This document shows positions 17,765 through 26,353 of a DNA stretch of 64,000 nt, in pieces (positions within the stretch are counted from its first letter, which is position 1; each line of letters starts with the position of its first letter). The translations under genes were made by a program, and so were the position numbers. This DNA comes from a bacterium EF100-94H03 bin56. GTDB taxonomy: Bacteria > Pseudomonadota > Alphaproteobacteria > SP197. The notes under the pieces are model-generated. The model had not been told where the DNA came from, did not search any database, and saw nothing but the letters and a program-made list of their open reading frames with translations. The stretch spans positions 124,001 to 188,000 of the forward strand of contig MPMV01000002.1 in the NCBI GenBank assembly GCA_002238685.1. The letters run 5' to 3'.

Positions 17765-18982
17765 TCAGGCTCGTGCGGTCGTTCCTCTCTCGGCCCATCG
17801 CATGGCGGCAAAGGACGCGGCACCGAACACTGCGAAAGCAGCGATCTGGACGTGCACTGTGCCATCGAAGCTCTGTCCTACGAGCGTCCCGAGCGGGACC
17901 GATATGAGGGTGGCGAGCGAGGCGACCACCGCCGCGCCCACACCGGCGATGTGGCCCAGCGGCCCCATGGCGAGCACGTTGAGGTTGCCGAACAGGAGAC
18001 CGACGCAGAGGAAAATGAGGATCAGGTAGGCCATGAACAACCACAGCGGCGGAAGCCCTCCGGTGGCGAAGGCCGCCACCCATGCACCGACCGACACCAA
18101 AGTGACAGACGCCGCCGCCAACTTTGAGAGCCGACGCATCCCGTGCTTCATCACGAGGCGGCCATTGGCCAGCGAGGCGGTGCCGAAGGCCAACGCCAGC
18201 ACTCCGTAGTAGAGCGGAAACAGCGCGCCGGTCGCGTAAGCCTCCTGAAAGATCTGCTGGGCTGAGCTCAGGTAGGCTATGAGCGGCGCGAAGGCGCACC
18301 CGGTGGCCAGCGTGTATCCCAGTGCGACCCGGAGCCTGAGTACCTCCAGGACGGCGGCTCCAACGTACCGCGGCGAGAGCGGTCGCCGGCGCTCGACGGG
18401 AAGGGTCTCCGGTTGGCGCAGCGCGAGCCACACGAACGCGACCGCGGCTATGGTGAGGAAGACGGCGAAGATGGCGCGCCAGCTTCCCAGCAACAGGATC
18501 GCCTGACCCAGCGCCGGAGCGATGGTGGGAACGAGGATGAACACGGCCATTGCGAACGACATCAGCCGCGCCATCCGGCGTCCTTCGTACTGATCGCGCA
18601 CCAGGGCCATGACCACGATGCGCGGTCCCGCAGCCCCGAAGCCTTGCAGCACGCGACCCACGATCATCGTCTCGAAGGTAGGTGCGAAGATGCTCATCAG
18701 ACAGCCTGCCATGAACAGGGCGAGGCCAGCATGGATGGCGGGCTTGCGTCCGATGCTATCGGACAGCGGACCGAACACGATCTGGCCCGCGCCGAGACCG
18801 AGGAACAGGGCGGTGACGACGAACTGCACATCGTTGCGCCGCGCCGCCCCGAGTTCGTCGCCAATCGCGGGCAGCGCCGGCAGCATCGCGCTGGTCGCGA
18901 GCTGGACGACCGACATCAGAAGGGCGACCAGCACGATGAATTCACCGTGACGCAGGGCGGGTCTCGCAGCTTTCCGGTTCAT
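17765..18982 (-). CDS. MFS transporter, Bcr/CflA drug-resistance type
   Basis: Inner-membrane major facilitator of 405 aa with about 12 hydrophobic segments. The N-terminal LPALPAIGDEL and the loop FGPLSDSIGRKPAI match the MFS loop 2-3 signature of the Bcr/CflA subfamily, and GRVLQGFGAAGPRIVVMALVRD corresponds to motif C/D of that group. Such proteins are proton-coupled exporters of drugs or small metabolites such as bicyclomycin or cysteine. The start at 18982 follows GAGGAGG. It appears monocistronic. Confidence 0.88.
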   Translation of the reverse strand: MNRKAARPALRHGEFIVLVALLMSVVQLATSAMLPALPAIGDELGAARRNDVQFVVTALFLGLGAGQIVFGPLSDSIGRKPAIHAGLALFMAGCLMSIFAPTFETMIVGRVLQGFGAAGPRIVVMALVRDQYEGRRMARLMSFAMAVFILVPTIAPALGQAILLLGSWRAIFAVFLTIAAVAFVWLALRQPETLPVERRRPLSPRYVGAAVLEVLRLRVALGYTLATGCAFAPLIAYLSSAQQIFQEAYATGALFPLYYGVLALAFGTASLANGRLVMKHGMRRLSKLAAASVTLVSVGAWVAAFATGGLPPLWLFMAYLILIFLCVGLLFGNLNVLAMGPLGHIAGVGAAVVASLATLISVPLGTLVGQSFDGTVHVQIAAFAVFGAASFAAMRWAERGTTARA

Positions 18983-19149
18983 GGCCTCCTCGCTGCGGTG
19001 CAGCGCGCCTATCGATGTGTGAGAAATGGCGGAGCCGCAACTCTGCGGCCAGGATGCCAACGACACCTCCTGGTCCCCTTTGGGGGACCCGTCTGGCTTC
19101 AATGCGTGAAGTGGAGATTCATCCTGACACCGCGCTTATGGCCCGTAGC

Positions 19150-19445
19150 CGCTTCGGATGCAATGGCCCCGGCGCGCCGACCGCGGCGATTCATCGCCTG
19201 ACCACCTCGGCAACGAACTCCGGTCCGTTGTCGGAACGGATCCAGGCCGGGATGCCGCGCAGCAGGAACGGGTCGGTCAGCACGTCGATGACATCGGTCG
19301 AGGAGAGCTTCCGTCGAAGCCGGATCGCCAGGCTCTCGCGGGTGAATTCGTCCAACTCGTCGAGCATGCGGTAGGCCCTGGCCGTTCTTCTCTCGCCCGA
19401 TCTGGCGCCAAGAGCATATCGGGGCTGACTTGGCATGAGTGTGCG
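19150..19445 (-). pseudogene. IS3-family transposase (OrfB) remnant
   Basis: Minus-strand translation gives YRMLDELDEFTRESLAIRL and IRSDNGPEFVAEVVRR, the DDE integrase core of IS3-family OrfB. The frame ends in TGA at 19191 where active copies have Trp (RRWIAAVGA); IAAVGA follows directly after the stop before similarity is lost. Upstream, similarity (LLAPDRARE) moves to another frame just before YRML, so there is also a frameshift. Neither ends nor OrfA are recognisable. It is a dead fragment next to the Bcr/CflA gene. Confidence 0.75.
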
Positions 19446-19784
19446 AAGTTCCTCGAGCGCCCAGCCGCGTCTGCTCGTTCTCCAACAGCGGACTGGCCGG
19501 CCCTGGTCGCCGACTCGGTGTCGTTTGGTGGACCCCGATACCGAACGGTCGCATTTCGCGCCGAAAGGGACCCGAACGAGGTCTCGACCTGCCATTGGAA
19601 GAACCCGCGGAAGCAGCCAGCCCACGCGATTTCATGATGCAACCTGACGTCAGCGAGAGGGGTTCCGGTCGTCAAAGCGCCCCCACTCCGGCAAACCCTC
19701 TTCCGGAGTTGCAGGTCACCTGTTCCGTGCTGCCTTGACCCATCGGGGCGGCAGCGTCCGGAGATGGACCCACAACCGGAAAGT
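19446..19784. other. Intergenic region downstream of IS3 remnant
   Basis: About 340 bases between the transposase remnant and the DUF1223 gene. No coherent coding frame, repeat or hairpin was identified. It may contain further decayed insertion-sequence DNA. Confidence 0.3.
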
Positions 19785-20483
19785 TCAGGGCGCCGGCACC
19801 TCCAGGGCGCCGATTATCGCGCCCTGACCCGGCATCTGGACAAGGATGGCGTGATTGCTGGTGGGAGCGGCGGGGACGATGATGACCGCGGGCGAGCCGT
19901 CCCAGGTCCCGACGGTCTGCCACGTCTCGACGATGTTGGCGTGGCGCAGGGTGCGCCCGGCATTCTCGCCGGCTTCGACCTCGGTCTTCGCCTCGTCCGC
20001 AAAACGCACGACTTGAACCAGGAAGGGATTGTCCGCCAATCCCTCGCCAAGGGAGATCTCCAGGAGATCCTCGTCCCTCCAGGAGGCGCTGATGACGACA
20101 CCCCGCCTGCCGGTGGACCGTGCCTGGCGGATGGCGGCGTCGACCTCCCACTTCGCCGATCCGATCGCCTGGTGTGTTCCGGAGACCACCAGTTGGGGCG
20201 TGTAGACGGGGGTGCCGAGACGCCGGGCATAGACGCGCTGGCGGGCGCTGAATTCGGGATCGGCGAATCTGTCACGCCAGCCCAGCCAGTCCCAGTAGTC
20301 GACGTGCCAACCAAGGGCGAGGATGCCGTCGCGGCGGCGGAGTTCGAAGAGATGCTCATCGGCCGGCGGACATGAACTGCAGCCCTCGGACGTGAAGAGC
20401 TCGACCACGATCGGCGGCGTCGCTCCGGCGCACCCGCCGAAGGAAAGCGCCACGGCAAGGATGGCGGGAAACAGCCTCCTCAT
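19785..20483 (-). CDS. DUF1223 domain secreted/thioredoxin-like protein
   Basis: A 232-aa protein with an N-terminal signal peptide (basic MRR, hydrophobic stretch, then GCAG suggesting a lipoprotein or signal cleavage near residue 18). The DUF1223 core begins VVELFTSEGCSSCPPADEHL, with a CxxC-like pair in a thioredoxin-type fold, and continues with WHVDYWDWLGWRD. The function of this alphaproteobacterial family is unknown. Its start overlaps the upstream transporter's stop by 4 bases (ATGA), so the two are co-translated. Confidence 0.88.
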   Translation of the reverse strand: MRRLFPAILAVALSFGGCAGATPPIVVELFTSEGCSSCPPADEHLFELRRRDGILALGWHVDYWDWLGWRDRFADPEFSARQRVYARRLGTPVYTPQLVVSGTHQAIGSAKWEVDAAIRQARSTGRRGVVISASWRDEDLLEISLGEGLADNPFLVQVVRFADEAKTEVEAGENAGRTLRHANIVETWQTVGTWDGSPAVIIVPAAPTSNHAILVQMPGQGAIIGALEVPAP

Positions 20484-21670
20484 GGCTGGCCCAGCGTGGG
20501 TAGTGCCCTGTTCCTCCACCATTCCCGAGCAGCGAAGGGCACGAAGACGGCACAGAACACGACGAGGGCGACCGCCAGACCCGATGGTCCCAGGACACCG
20601 TTGATGATGCCGACAACAGGCGGGCCGGCAAGGCTCCCGAGACTCCACATCAGCGTGAAGATGGTGATCGCCGATGCCAGCGCCGCCCCGTGGTAGAAAC
20701 TGCCGATCATGGCCAATGCCACAACATAGAGGCCACTGGTAAGGCCTCCGATGAGGAAGAAGAAGAGGTAGTCGATCCACGGCAGGCGCACCACCAACTC
20801 GAGGCAGGCAAACCCGACAACCCCGACGAGGAGGAGCAGCAGGCCGACCAGACGCCGGTCGCCCCGGTCGACCAGCCAGCCAATCGGCAGCTGCAGGGCG
20901 ACCGCTCCGGCGGCACAGAAGGACAGCTGATGGTAGGACCGTTCGACACCGTAGTCAGTGTCGACGGCATAGACCGGAAGGAAGGTCCACAGAGCCATGA
21001 AGGTGAGGGCGTAGGAGAGATTGAGCAGCATGGGCAACGGCGTCTGCCGCATCGGTCTCAGCAGGGCACGGACCGAGGGCCGTGTTTGCTCTCCGGGCAT
21101 GGCCGGCGCCAGTCGCCGGGCGAGAATGACAGGCACGGTTGCCGCCGCCATGAGCAGGGCCGCGAGAACGAACGGCAGGTGTCCGGTATGCCCTGCCCAG
21201 ACGAGAATCGCCGGACCGATGGCCACGCCCAGACCGAAACAGGAATTGTAGATGGCGAGGATCCGTCCCCTGAAGGCATCGGGCGCGGCAGAGGTGATCC
21301 ATACCTCGCCCGCAACCCACGACGCCAGACCGACGGCTCCCATGATCAGGCGGATGGCGGTCCAGCCGGTGAACCCGGGAACCAGGATACAGGAAAGATA
21401 GAGCAGGCCCTCGAGGAGGCCGGCCGCGATCATGGCGCGTGCCAGACCCCAGCGCGCCAGGACCATTGCAGCCAGCGGCGCCATGAGGAAGGGGCCGACC
21501 GCGTTGGCGGCGGCATTGATGCCGATCAGCTCATCACTGTATCCCATGGCGTCGAGCCGCGTGGAGAAGAGCGGCGAATTGAACCCGGCGATCATGGCGA
21601 TGACGGTCATGCCGCTAATGATCGCGGTCAGGCTTGCCAGGGGGATGGCCTTGATGGCGTCCGAACTCAT
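20480..21670 (-). CDS. MFS transporter
   Basis: Inner-membrane major facilitator of 396 aa with about 12 hydrophobic segments. RGRILAIYNSCFGLGVAIGP after segment 4 and the loop LVDRGDRRLVG between segments 8 and 9 match sugar/drug efflux MFS proteins. The substrate is unknown. AAGG directly precedes the ATG at 21670. It is followed by the overlapping DUF1223 gene and divergent from the EamA transporter, with a 125-base shared regulatory gap. Confidence 0.88.
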   Translation of the reverse strand: MSSDAIKAIPLASLTAIISGMTVIAMIAGFNSPLFSTRLDAMGYSDELIGINAAANAVGPFLMAPLAAMVLARWGLARAMIAAGLLEGLLYLSCILVPGFTGWTAIRLIMGAVGLASWVAGEVWITSAAPDAFRGRILAIYNSCFGLGVAIGPAILVWAGHTGHLPFVLAALLMAAATVPVILARRLAPAMPGEQTRPSVRALLRPMRQTPLPMLLNLSYALTFMALWTFLPVYAVDTDYGVERSYHQLSFCAAGAVALQLPIGWLVDRGDRRLVGLLLLLVGVVGFACLELVVRLPWIDYLFFFLIGGLTSGLYVVALAMIGSFYHGAALASAITIFTLMWSLGSLAGPPVVGIINGVLGPSGLAVALVVFCAVFVPFAAREWWRNRALPTLGQP

Positions 21671-21795
21671 CCTTTACCCCGGGCAGCCTGGTTGTGTGCA
21701 AGCCCGCACACCTTTCGGGTGCGGAGAATGCACCCTATACCCCTGACGTGCCATGGCTCCATAGCACAGGACAGATCACCCCTTAGGAGAATGCA

Positions 21796-22656
21796 GTGAG
21801 CGAGCGTGCCAGGGGCCTGGCGATCACCACACTGGCCATGCTGGTGATCACACCCGATGTCCTGCTGATCCGGCTGGTCGACACCGACCCCTGGACACTC
21901 GCCTTCTGGCGCGGGCTCCTGTCTGCGGCCGGCCTCGTCATCGGACTCATCGCCATCTACCGGCGCCGGGCCCTGAAGGTCATGCTGGCGCCCGGTGTTC
22001 CCGGTCTCGTGATCGGCACCCTCTTCGGCATCGGCACCATCGCATTTGTCTGGGCCATCACCCATACTTCGGCCGCCAGCACACTGCTGATCATCGCCAC
22101 CGGCAGCATGTTCGGTGCGGCGTTCTCCTGGCTCCTCATGCGCGAAAGGCTGCCGGTCTACACCATCGTCGCGATGACCGGGACGTTTGCCGGGCTGCTG
22201 ATCATCGTCTCCGGGGAAGCCGGCACCAGCTCCTCGCTGGAGGGCGACCTTTCCGCCCTCGTCGTGGCCGTGCTCTCGGGTCTGACCTTTGCCCTCATCC
22301 GCAAACACAGGATGACGGACATGGTTCCGACCCTGGCCATCGGCGGTCTCGTCACGGCGGCCATCGCCCTGACTGTCTCCCTGCCGGCGGCGGTCGGCAC
22401 CGGAGACGCCCGCCTTATCGCCGTCATGGGGCTGGTGATGCTCCCCCTCGCCTTCTCCCTTCAGTTTGTCGGCGCCCGCTACATTCCGGCCCCGGAAGTC
22501 CTGCTGCTGTTCCTGCTCGAGGCCGTCCTTGCGCCCCTTCTCCTGTGGGCGGCAATCGGCGAAACGCCCACCGGGACCACGATCATCGGCGGCCTGGTCA
22601 TTCTCGCCACGCTCGCATCACACGCCGTCTGGAGCCTGCGCCATCAGACAGGATGA
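21796..22656 (+). CDS. EamA/DMT-family transporter
   Basis: Drug/metabolite transporter of 286 aa with ten hydrophobic segments arranged as two EamA repeats. The first ends near the RERLPVYTIVAM turn and the second contains ARYIPAPEVLLLFLLEAVLAP. Members export amino acids, metabolites or drugs. The start is GTG at 21796 with TTAGGAGAA upstream; the nearby ATG at 21791 is in another frame and hits a stop at once. It appears to be a single-gene unit. Confidence 0.88.
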   Translation: MSERARGLAITTLAMLVITPDVLLIRLVDTDPWTLAFWRGLLSAAGLVIGLIAIYRRRALKVMLAPGVPGLVIGTLFGIGTIAFVWAITHTSAASTLLIIATGSMFGAAFSWLLMRERLPVYTIVAMTGTFAGLLIIVSGEAGTSSSLEGDLSALVVAVLSGLTFALIRKHRMTDMVPTLAIGGLVTAAIALTVSLPAAVGTGDARLIAVMGLVMLPLAFSLQFVGARYIPAPEVLLLFLLEAVLAPLLLWAAIGETPTGTTIIGGLVILATLASHAVWSLRHQTG

Positions 22657-22700
22657 GAAGGCAAGGCTCGACGGTCGGACCGGGAACGGCTCACACAGGA

Positions 22701-23888
22701 TCAAAGCGGCACGGTCTTCGGTTCGAGGTGGAGGTGGTCATCCGTGTAGGGATGGGCACGGGCCACGTCCTCGTCGAGTTCGACGCCAATGCCAGGCGCT
22801 TCCGGCGGGATGACATGGCCTTCCTCCCAGCGCATCGGGGATTTGAGGATTCTGGCGTGGAAGCCGTCCCAGCGGCGGATGCTTTCGAGTATCAGGAAGT
22901 TGGGTGACGCGGTGGCGATCTGGACATTGGCCGCACCCTCGATCGGTCCACAGTAGAGATGGGGCGCGATCTGGGCGTAGTGCGCCTCTGCCATGCCGGC
23001 AATCTTCTTTGCTTCCAGGAGGCCACCCACCCTGCCGAGCGCCATTTGCAGAATCGATGCCGCGCCTGTTGAGAGTACGCGGGCGAACTCGTACTTCGTC
23101 GCCAACCTCTCGCCGGTGGCGATCGGAATGGTCGTCGCGCGGGCCACGCGTGCCATTTCCTCGGGCATTTCTGCGGCCACCGGTTCCTCGAACCAGAGCG
23201 GATCATAGGTTTCGAGCCGCCGGGCAAGACGAATGGCCCCCGACGGGGTGAACTGTCCATGGGTGCCGAAGAGCAGGTCGGCCTTCGTGCCCACGGCCTC
23301 GCGCAGCGCCCTCGCGAAGGCTTCCGAAAGCTCCATTCTCTCAAGGGAAGGCTGGCGCGGATCGAAGACGCTGTAAGGTCCGGCGGGGTCGAATTTCACC
23401 GCGGTAAACCCCTCGCGGACATAGGCGGCGGCCTGTTCGGCTGCGACATCCGGATCGGTGTAGACAGCCTCCTTTTCATCGCCGTCGGCCGGATAGAGGT
23501 AGGTATAGCTGCGCAACCGCTCGTGCACCTTGCCGCCAAGCAGCATGTAGACCGGCTTCGACGCAGCCTTGCCTATGATGTCCCAGCAGGCGATCTCGAG
23601 GCCCGACATGACCGCCAGCAAGGAAATCTCCGGGCGCATGCTGTAGCCGCCGCCGTACATCCGCCGCCACATGGTCTCGATGTTGAAGGGATTCTCGCCG
23701 ATGACATGACGCATGGCGATGTCCTCCACCATTGCCGCCACGACATGGGGGGAGAAACTGGCTGCGTAGACCTCCCCGTAGCCGACGATGCCATCGTCGG
23801 TGACCAGCTTGACGAAGACGAAGAAGCGGCCACCGAAATGCGGCGGCGGATTGCCCACAACGAATGTCTCGATCCCGGCGATCTTCAT
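22701..23888 (-). CDS. Mandelate racemase/muconate lactonizing enzyme family protein
   Basis: Enolase-superfamily sugar-acid dehydratase-type protein, 395 aa: an N-terminal capping domain, then a barrel with AVKFDPAG, FEEPVAAE, ATGERLATK and HLYCGPIEG. The last three carry the Glu metal ligands and the C-terminal catalytic His. The first ligand position, usually Asp before xH as in DFHGR of galactonate dehydratase, reads LLFGTHGQ, so Gly stands where Asp is expected. This may be a subfamily trait rather than a defect. The substrate is unknown. It is divergent from the first Rieske oxygenase, 73 bases away. Confidence 0.85.
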   Translation of the reverse strand: MKIAGIETFVVGNPPPHFGGRFFVFVKLVTDDGIVGYGEVYAASFSPHVVAAMVEDIAMRHVIGENPFNIETMWRRMYGGGYSMRPEISLLAVMSGLEIACWDIIGKAASKPVYMLLGGKVHERLRSYTYLYPADGDEKEAVYTDPDVAAEQAAAYVREGFTAVKFDPAGPYSVFDPRQPSLERMELSEAFARALREAVGTKADLLFGTHGQFTPSGAIRLARRLETYDPLWFEEPVAAEMPEEMARVARATTIPIATGERLATKYEFARVLSTGAASILQMALGRVGGLLEAKKIAGMAEAHYAQIAPHLYCGPIEGAANVQIATASPNFLILESIRRWDGFHARILKSPMRWEEGHVIPPEAPGIGVELDEDVARAHPYTDDHLHLEPKTVPL

Positions 23889-23961
23889 GGGTAACGTCCT
23901 CTCCCTGGCGATACCGCCATGATGCGGACACCGCCGGCCGACTCAAGGGAGGCAATCCGCA

Positions 23962-25101
23962 ATGATTGGTCCCCAATCCGCGATCATCGCCGACCTCCGG
24001 CGCGTGACGCCGCCTGCCAGCCGCTCGCCGACACTGCCTCCGGCGGTCTACACCGATCCGGATGTGTTCACGCTGGAACGCGACCGGCTGTTCCGCAGGG
24101 GCTGGGTGGGTTGCGGCCGCGGCGACCGATGGCCCTCTGCCGGCTCATGCGCACCGGTCGATATTGCCGGCATGCCGGTCCTGATCACCAGGGACAGGTC
24201 GGGCACACTCCATGCCTTCGCCAACTCCTGCCGCCACCGCGGTACCGAACTCGTTGGCGCGCCATGTCGTCTCGCCCGCATTGTCTGCCCCTTTCATGCC
24301 TGGGCCTACGCCCTCGACGGCCGTCTGGTGGCGGCACCCCGGATGGAGTCGGCTTGCGGCTTCGACATGGCGGAGCATGGCCTCCACGCCTACCACGTGG
24401 CGGAGCGCGCGGGATTCGTCTTCGTCAGCCTTGACGCGGCACCCTGTTCGATCGACGACTGGCTCGGTGACTTCGAAGCGGTCCACGAGCCCTGGCCCCT
24501 CGACCAACTCGTCACCACGCGCCGCCTGGAACGCGACATTCCCTGCAACTGGAAACTGTTCCTGGAGGTCTTCAACGAGTACTACCACCTGGGCAGTGTC
24601 CACCGGCGGACCTTTGGCGCCATCTACGATGAACCTGATCCGCCGGATGCGGCGGCCGGCAACTTCACATCCCAGTTCGGCACGACATCGGGAACCGGAG
24701 CCCTGAAATCCGGCGACCAGGCACACGCACTCGATTCGATGCCGGGACTCGGCGGGCGTCACCTCTCGGGCACGCGTTACACGTGGATCTATCCGAACAT
24801 GACCTTTGCTGCCGGCAGGGAAGCGATGTGGATGCTGGAAGCCTGGCCCCGGGCAGCGGACTCATGCCGTGCCGTCATGTCCGTGTGCTTTCCCGAAGAG
24901 ACACGCGTGGTCCCCGGGTTCGAACGCGCTTCCCGGCGTTACTATCAGCGCATGGACGAAGCCATGGATGAGGACATCAGTATCCTCGAAAGGCAACAAG
25001 GCGGCATGGCGTCACCTGACGCTGTTCCGGGCCGCTTCTCGGCGCTGGAACCGTCGTTGGCCAACTTTGCCTTCTGGTATGCAGCCCTGCTGGCTGCCTG
25101 A
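23962..25101 (+). CDS. Rieske non-haem iron oxygenase, alpha subunit
   Basis: A 379-aa Rieske oxygenase. The [2Fe-2S] ligands are Cys90/His92 (SCRHRG) and Cys109/His112 (CPFHAW). The catalytic iron site NEYYHLGSVH supplies His209 and His214, with Glu206 as probable bridging residue, as in oxygenases acting on quaternary amines such as carnitine or glycine betaine. It needs a reductase, which is not adjacent. It belongs broadly to the choline/betaine/carnitine monooxygenase group, but the exact substrate is inferred only from relatives. It is convergent with infA. Confidence 0.85.
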   Translation: MIGPQSAIIADLRRVTPPASRSPTLPPAVYTDPDVFTLERDRLFRRGWVGCGRGDRWPSAGSCAPVDIAGMPVLITRDRSGTLHAFANSCRHRGTELVGAPCRLARIVCPFHAWAYALDGRLVAAPRMESACGFDMAEHGLHAYHVAERAGFVFVSLDAAPCSIDDWLGDFEAVHEPWPLDQLVTTRRLERDIPCNWKLFLEVFNEYYHLGSVHRRTFGAIYDEPDPPDAAAGNFTSQFGTTSGTGALKSGDQAHALDSMPGLGGRHLSGTRYTWIYPNMTFAAGREAMWMLEAWPRAADSCRAVMSVCFPEETRVVPGFERASRRYYQRMDEAMDEDISILERQQGGMASPDAVPGRFSALEPSLANFAFWYAALLAA

Positions 25102-25116
25102 GCCGTCAGCGACGGC
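25102..25116. terminator. Hairpin between convergent Rieske and infA genes
   Basis: A perfect 6-bp stem GCCGTC / GACGGC with a 3-base loop lies in the 4-base gap between the two convergent stops and overlaps the infA stop codon. No T-run follows on either strand, so termination is only possible. Confidence 0.3.
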
Positions 25117-25390
25117 GATTGCGGGGAAACCTGCGGGGATTTGCCCCGGGCACGCGTGCCGTACTGCTCTCGTCCTTGTGACGAAAATTGATGCGCGCCT
25201 TCGTGAGATCGTAGGGCGTCATCTCGACCGTGACGCGATCACCCGTCAGCACACGGATCCTGGCCTTGCGCATGCGGCCTGACGTGTAAGCCATCACCTT
25301 GTGGCCATTGTCGAGCTCAACCCGGAAATGGGCGTCGGGAAGAACCTCCGTCACGACACCATCAGCTTCTATCAGATCCTCTTTCGACAT
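25106..25390 (-). CDS. infA: Translation initiation factor IF-1 with C-terminal extension
   Basis: S1/OB-fold IF-1 which binds the ribosomal A site during initiation. Residues 1-72 match the family ([53 protein letters not shown]). A basic tail of about 20 residues (ending RRFPRNRRR) extends beyond the usual 72-aa length. In many rhizobia-like genomes infA sits between the low-molecular-weight phosphatase and maf genes. Here those genes are at 57716-58750 without infA between them, so this copy has moved. Confidence 0.93.
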   Translation of the reverse strand: MSKEDLIEADGVVTEVLPDAHFRVELDNGHKVMAYTSGRMRKARIRVLTGDRVTVEMTPYDLTKARINFRHKDESSTARVPGANPRRFPRNRRR

Positions 25391-25781
25391 TCAGGACTCC
25401 CTTGCTTCTGCCACGCCCGCCCTTCCGGAGGCCCGTCCGGGCGGGTTGTCCCGTTCCATGTGGACCAAAGACCGGCGAAGTGCAAGCGCCGGGAGCCACA
25501 AGGCCGGATCCGGGACCGGCTGCCACCCCGCGCCGTCGCATGTCCGGAGCGTTCCGTTGCAAGGGGGTTCCGGGGATGGCGAACATCCGGTGGGCACCTG
25601 AAATCCTTGGCAAGGTCAAACTTTTTGCTTGTCTGTTGCAGAATTTGGTTCACCATGGAGTCAGTCCGCGGCAACCGGAGACCTTATCGCTTGCCTTCCG
25701 GAAGCCTGTCCTGCCCGATGAGGAGTCCCGTGATCACTAACAGAACGGGAGCGGACGCATTTCAACACTGGAAAAATACGC
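25391..25781. other. Regulatory gap between infA and the cold-shock gene
   Basis: About 390 bases between divergent starts. No coding frame is convincing. The part nearest the cold-shock gene (about 25600-25780) is relatively AT-rich and could be a long cold-shock-type 5' leader. A GC-rich inverted repeat (CCCGCCC / GGGCGGG) lies around 25417-25445. No promoter could be assigned with confidence. Confidence 0.35.
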
Positions 25782-26312
25782 ATGTCTGACGAGTATGAAT
25801 CGGGGTCCCCGGGCAGCCGTCTCAACGTCTCGGCCACTGTCAAGTGGTACAATTCGACGAAGGGATTCGGTTTCGTTCAGGTCAACCCCGACGAGCCTGA
25901 TGTTTTCATCCATGCCTCCGCCGTGACCCAGGCCGGGCTCAGTGATATCCCCAATGGTGCCACGATCGAGTGCGACATCATCCGCACGGAGCGGGGATTC
26001 CAGGTGTCCAATCTTCACAAGGTCGACGTGTCGACGGCGGAAGAAATGCCTTCCCAGGATCGAGGTCGGGGGCCTCGTGAATGGCAGGGCTCCTATGGTG
26101 ACGAACACGAAACCGACGGCACGGTGAAGTTCTTCGACACCAACAGGGGTTTCGGTTTCATCGTGCCCGACGACAGTGACCGTGACATCTTCCTTCCCGG
26201 ACGCATTCTCACGAGAGCCGGCATTCCGCTGCTGGAATCCAACCAGCGGGTGCGGGTCCGTTGGCGCGAAGGTGACCGCGGACCCCTGGCGACGTGGGTG
26301 GAGCCTGCCTGA
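25782..26312 (+). CDS. Double cold-shock-domain protein
   Basis: A 176-aa nucleic-acid-binding protein with two cold-shock domains, the arrangement typical of alphaproteobacteria. Domain 1 (about residues 15-80) has KWYNSTKGFGFVQV and DVFIHASAV; domain 2 (about 110-175) has KFFDTNRGFGFIVPDD and DIFLPGRIL. An acidic/Gly-rich linker joins them. The RNP1-like aromatic residues are intact in both, so RNA chaperone activity is expected. It stands alone behind a long upstream leader. Confidence 0.92.
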   Translation: MSDEYESGSPGSRLNVSATVKWYNSTKGFGFVQVNPDEPDVFIHASAVTQAGLSDIPNGATIECDIIRTERGFQVSNLHKVDVSTAEEMPSQDRGRGPREWQGSYGDEHETDGTVKFFDTNRGFGFIVPDDSDRDIFLPGRILTRAGIPLLESNQRVRVRWREGDRGPLATWVEPA

Positions 26313-26326
26313 AACGGCACCCCGGT

Positions 26327-26353
26327 CCTGAACGCACCTCCCGGTGGTTCAGG
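26327..26353. terminator. Bidirectional hairpin between cold-shock and Rieske genes
   Basis: CCTGAA and CACC pair with GGTG and TTCAGG around a TCCC loop, forming an interrupted 10-bp stem between convergent genes and overlapping the last codons of the Rieske gene at 26349. A U-tract is lacking. Confidence 0.4.

Noticed and set aside
20690-21799. 369-codon plus-strand frame opposite the MFS gene
   Set aside because: Very Gly/Gln/Asp/His-rich shadow of a membrane-protein gene; the minus strand encodes a clear MFS transporter.
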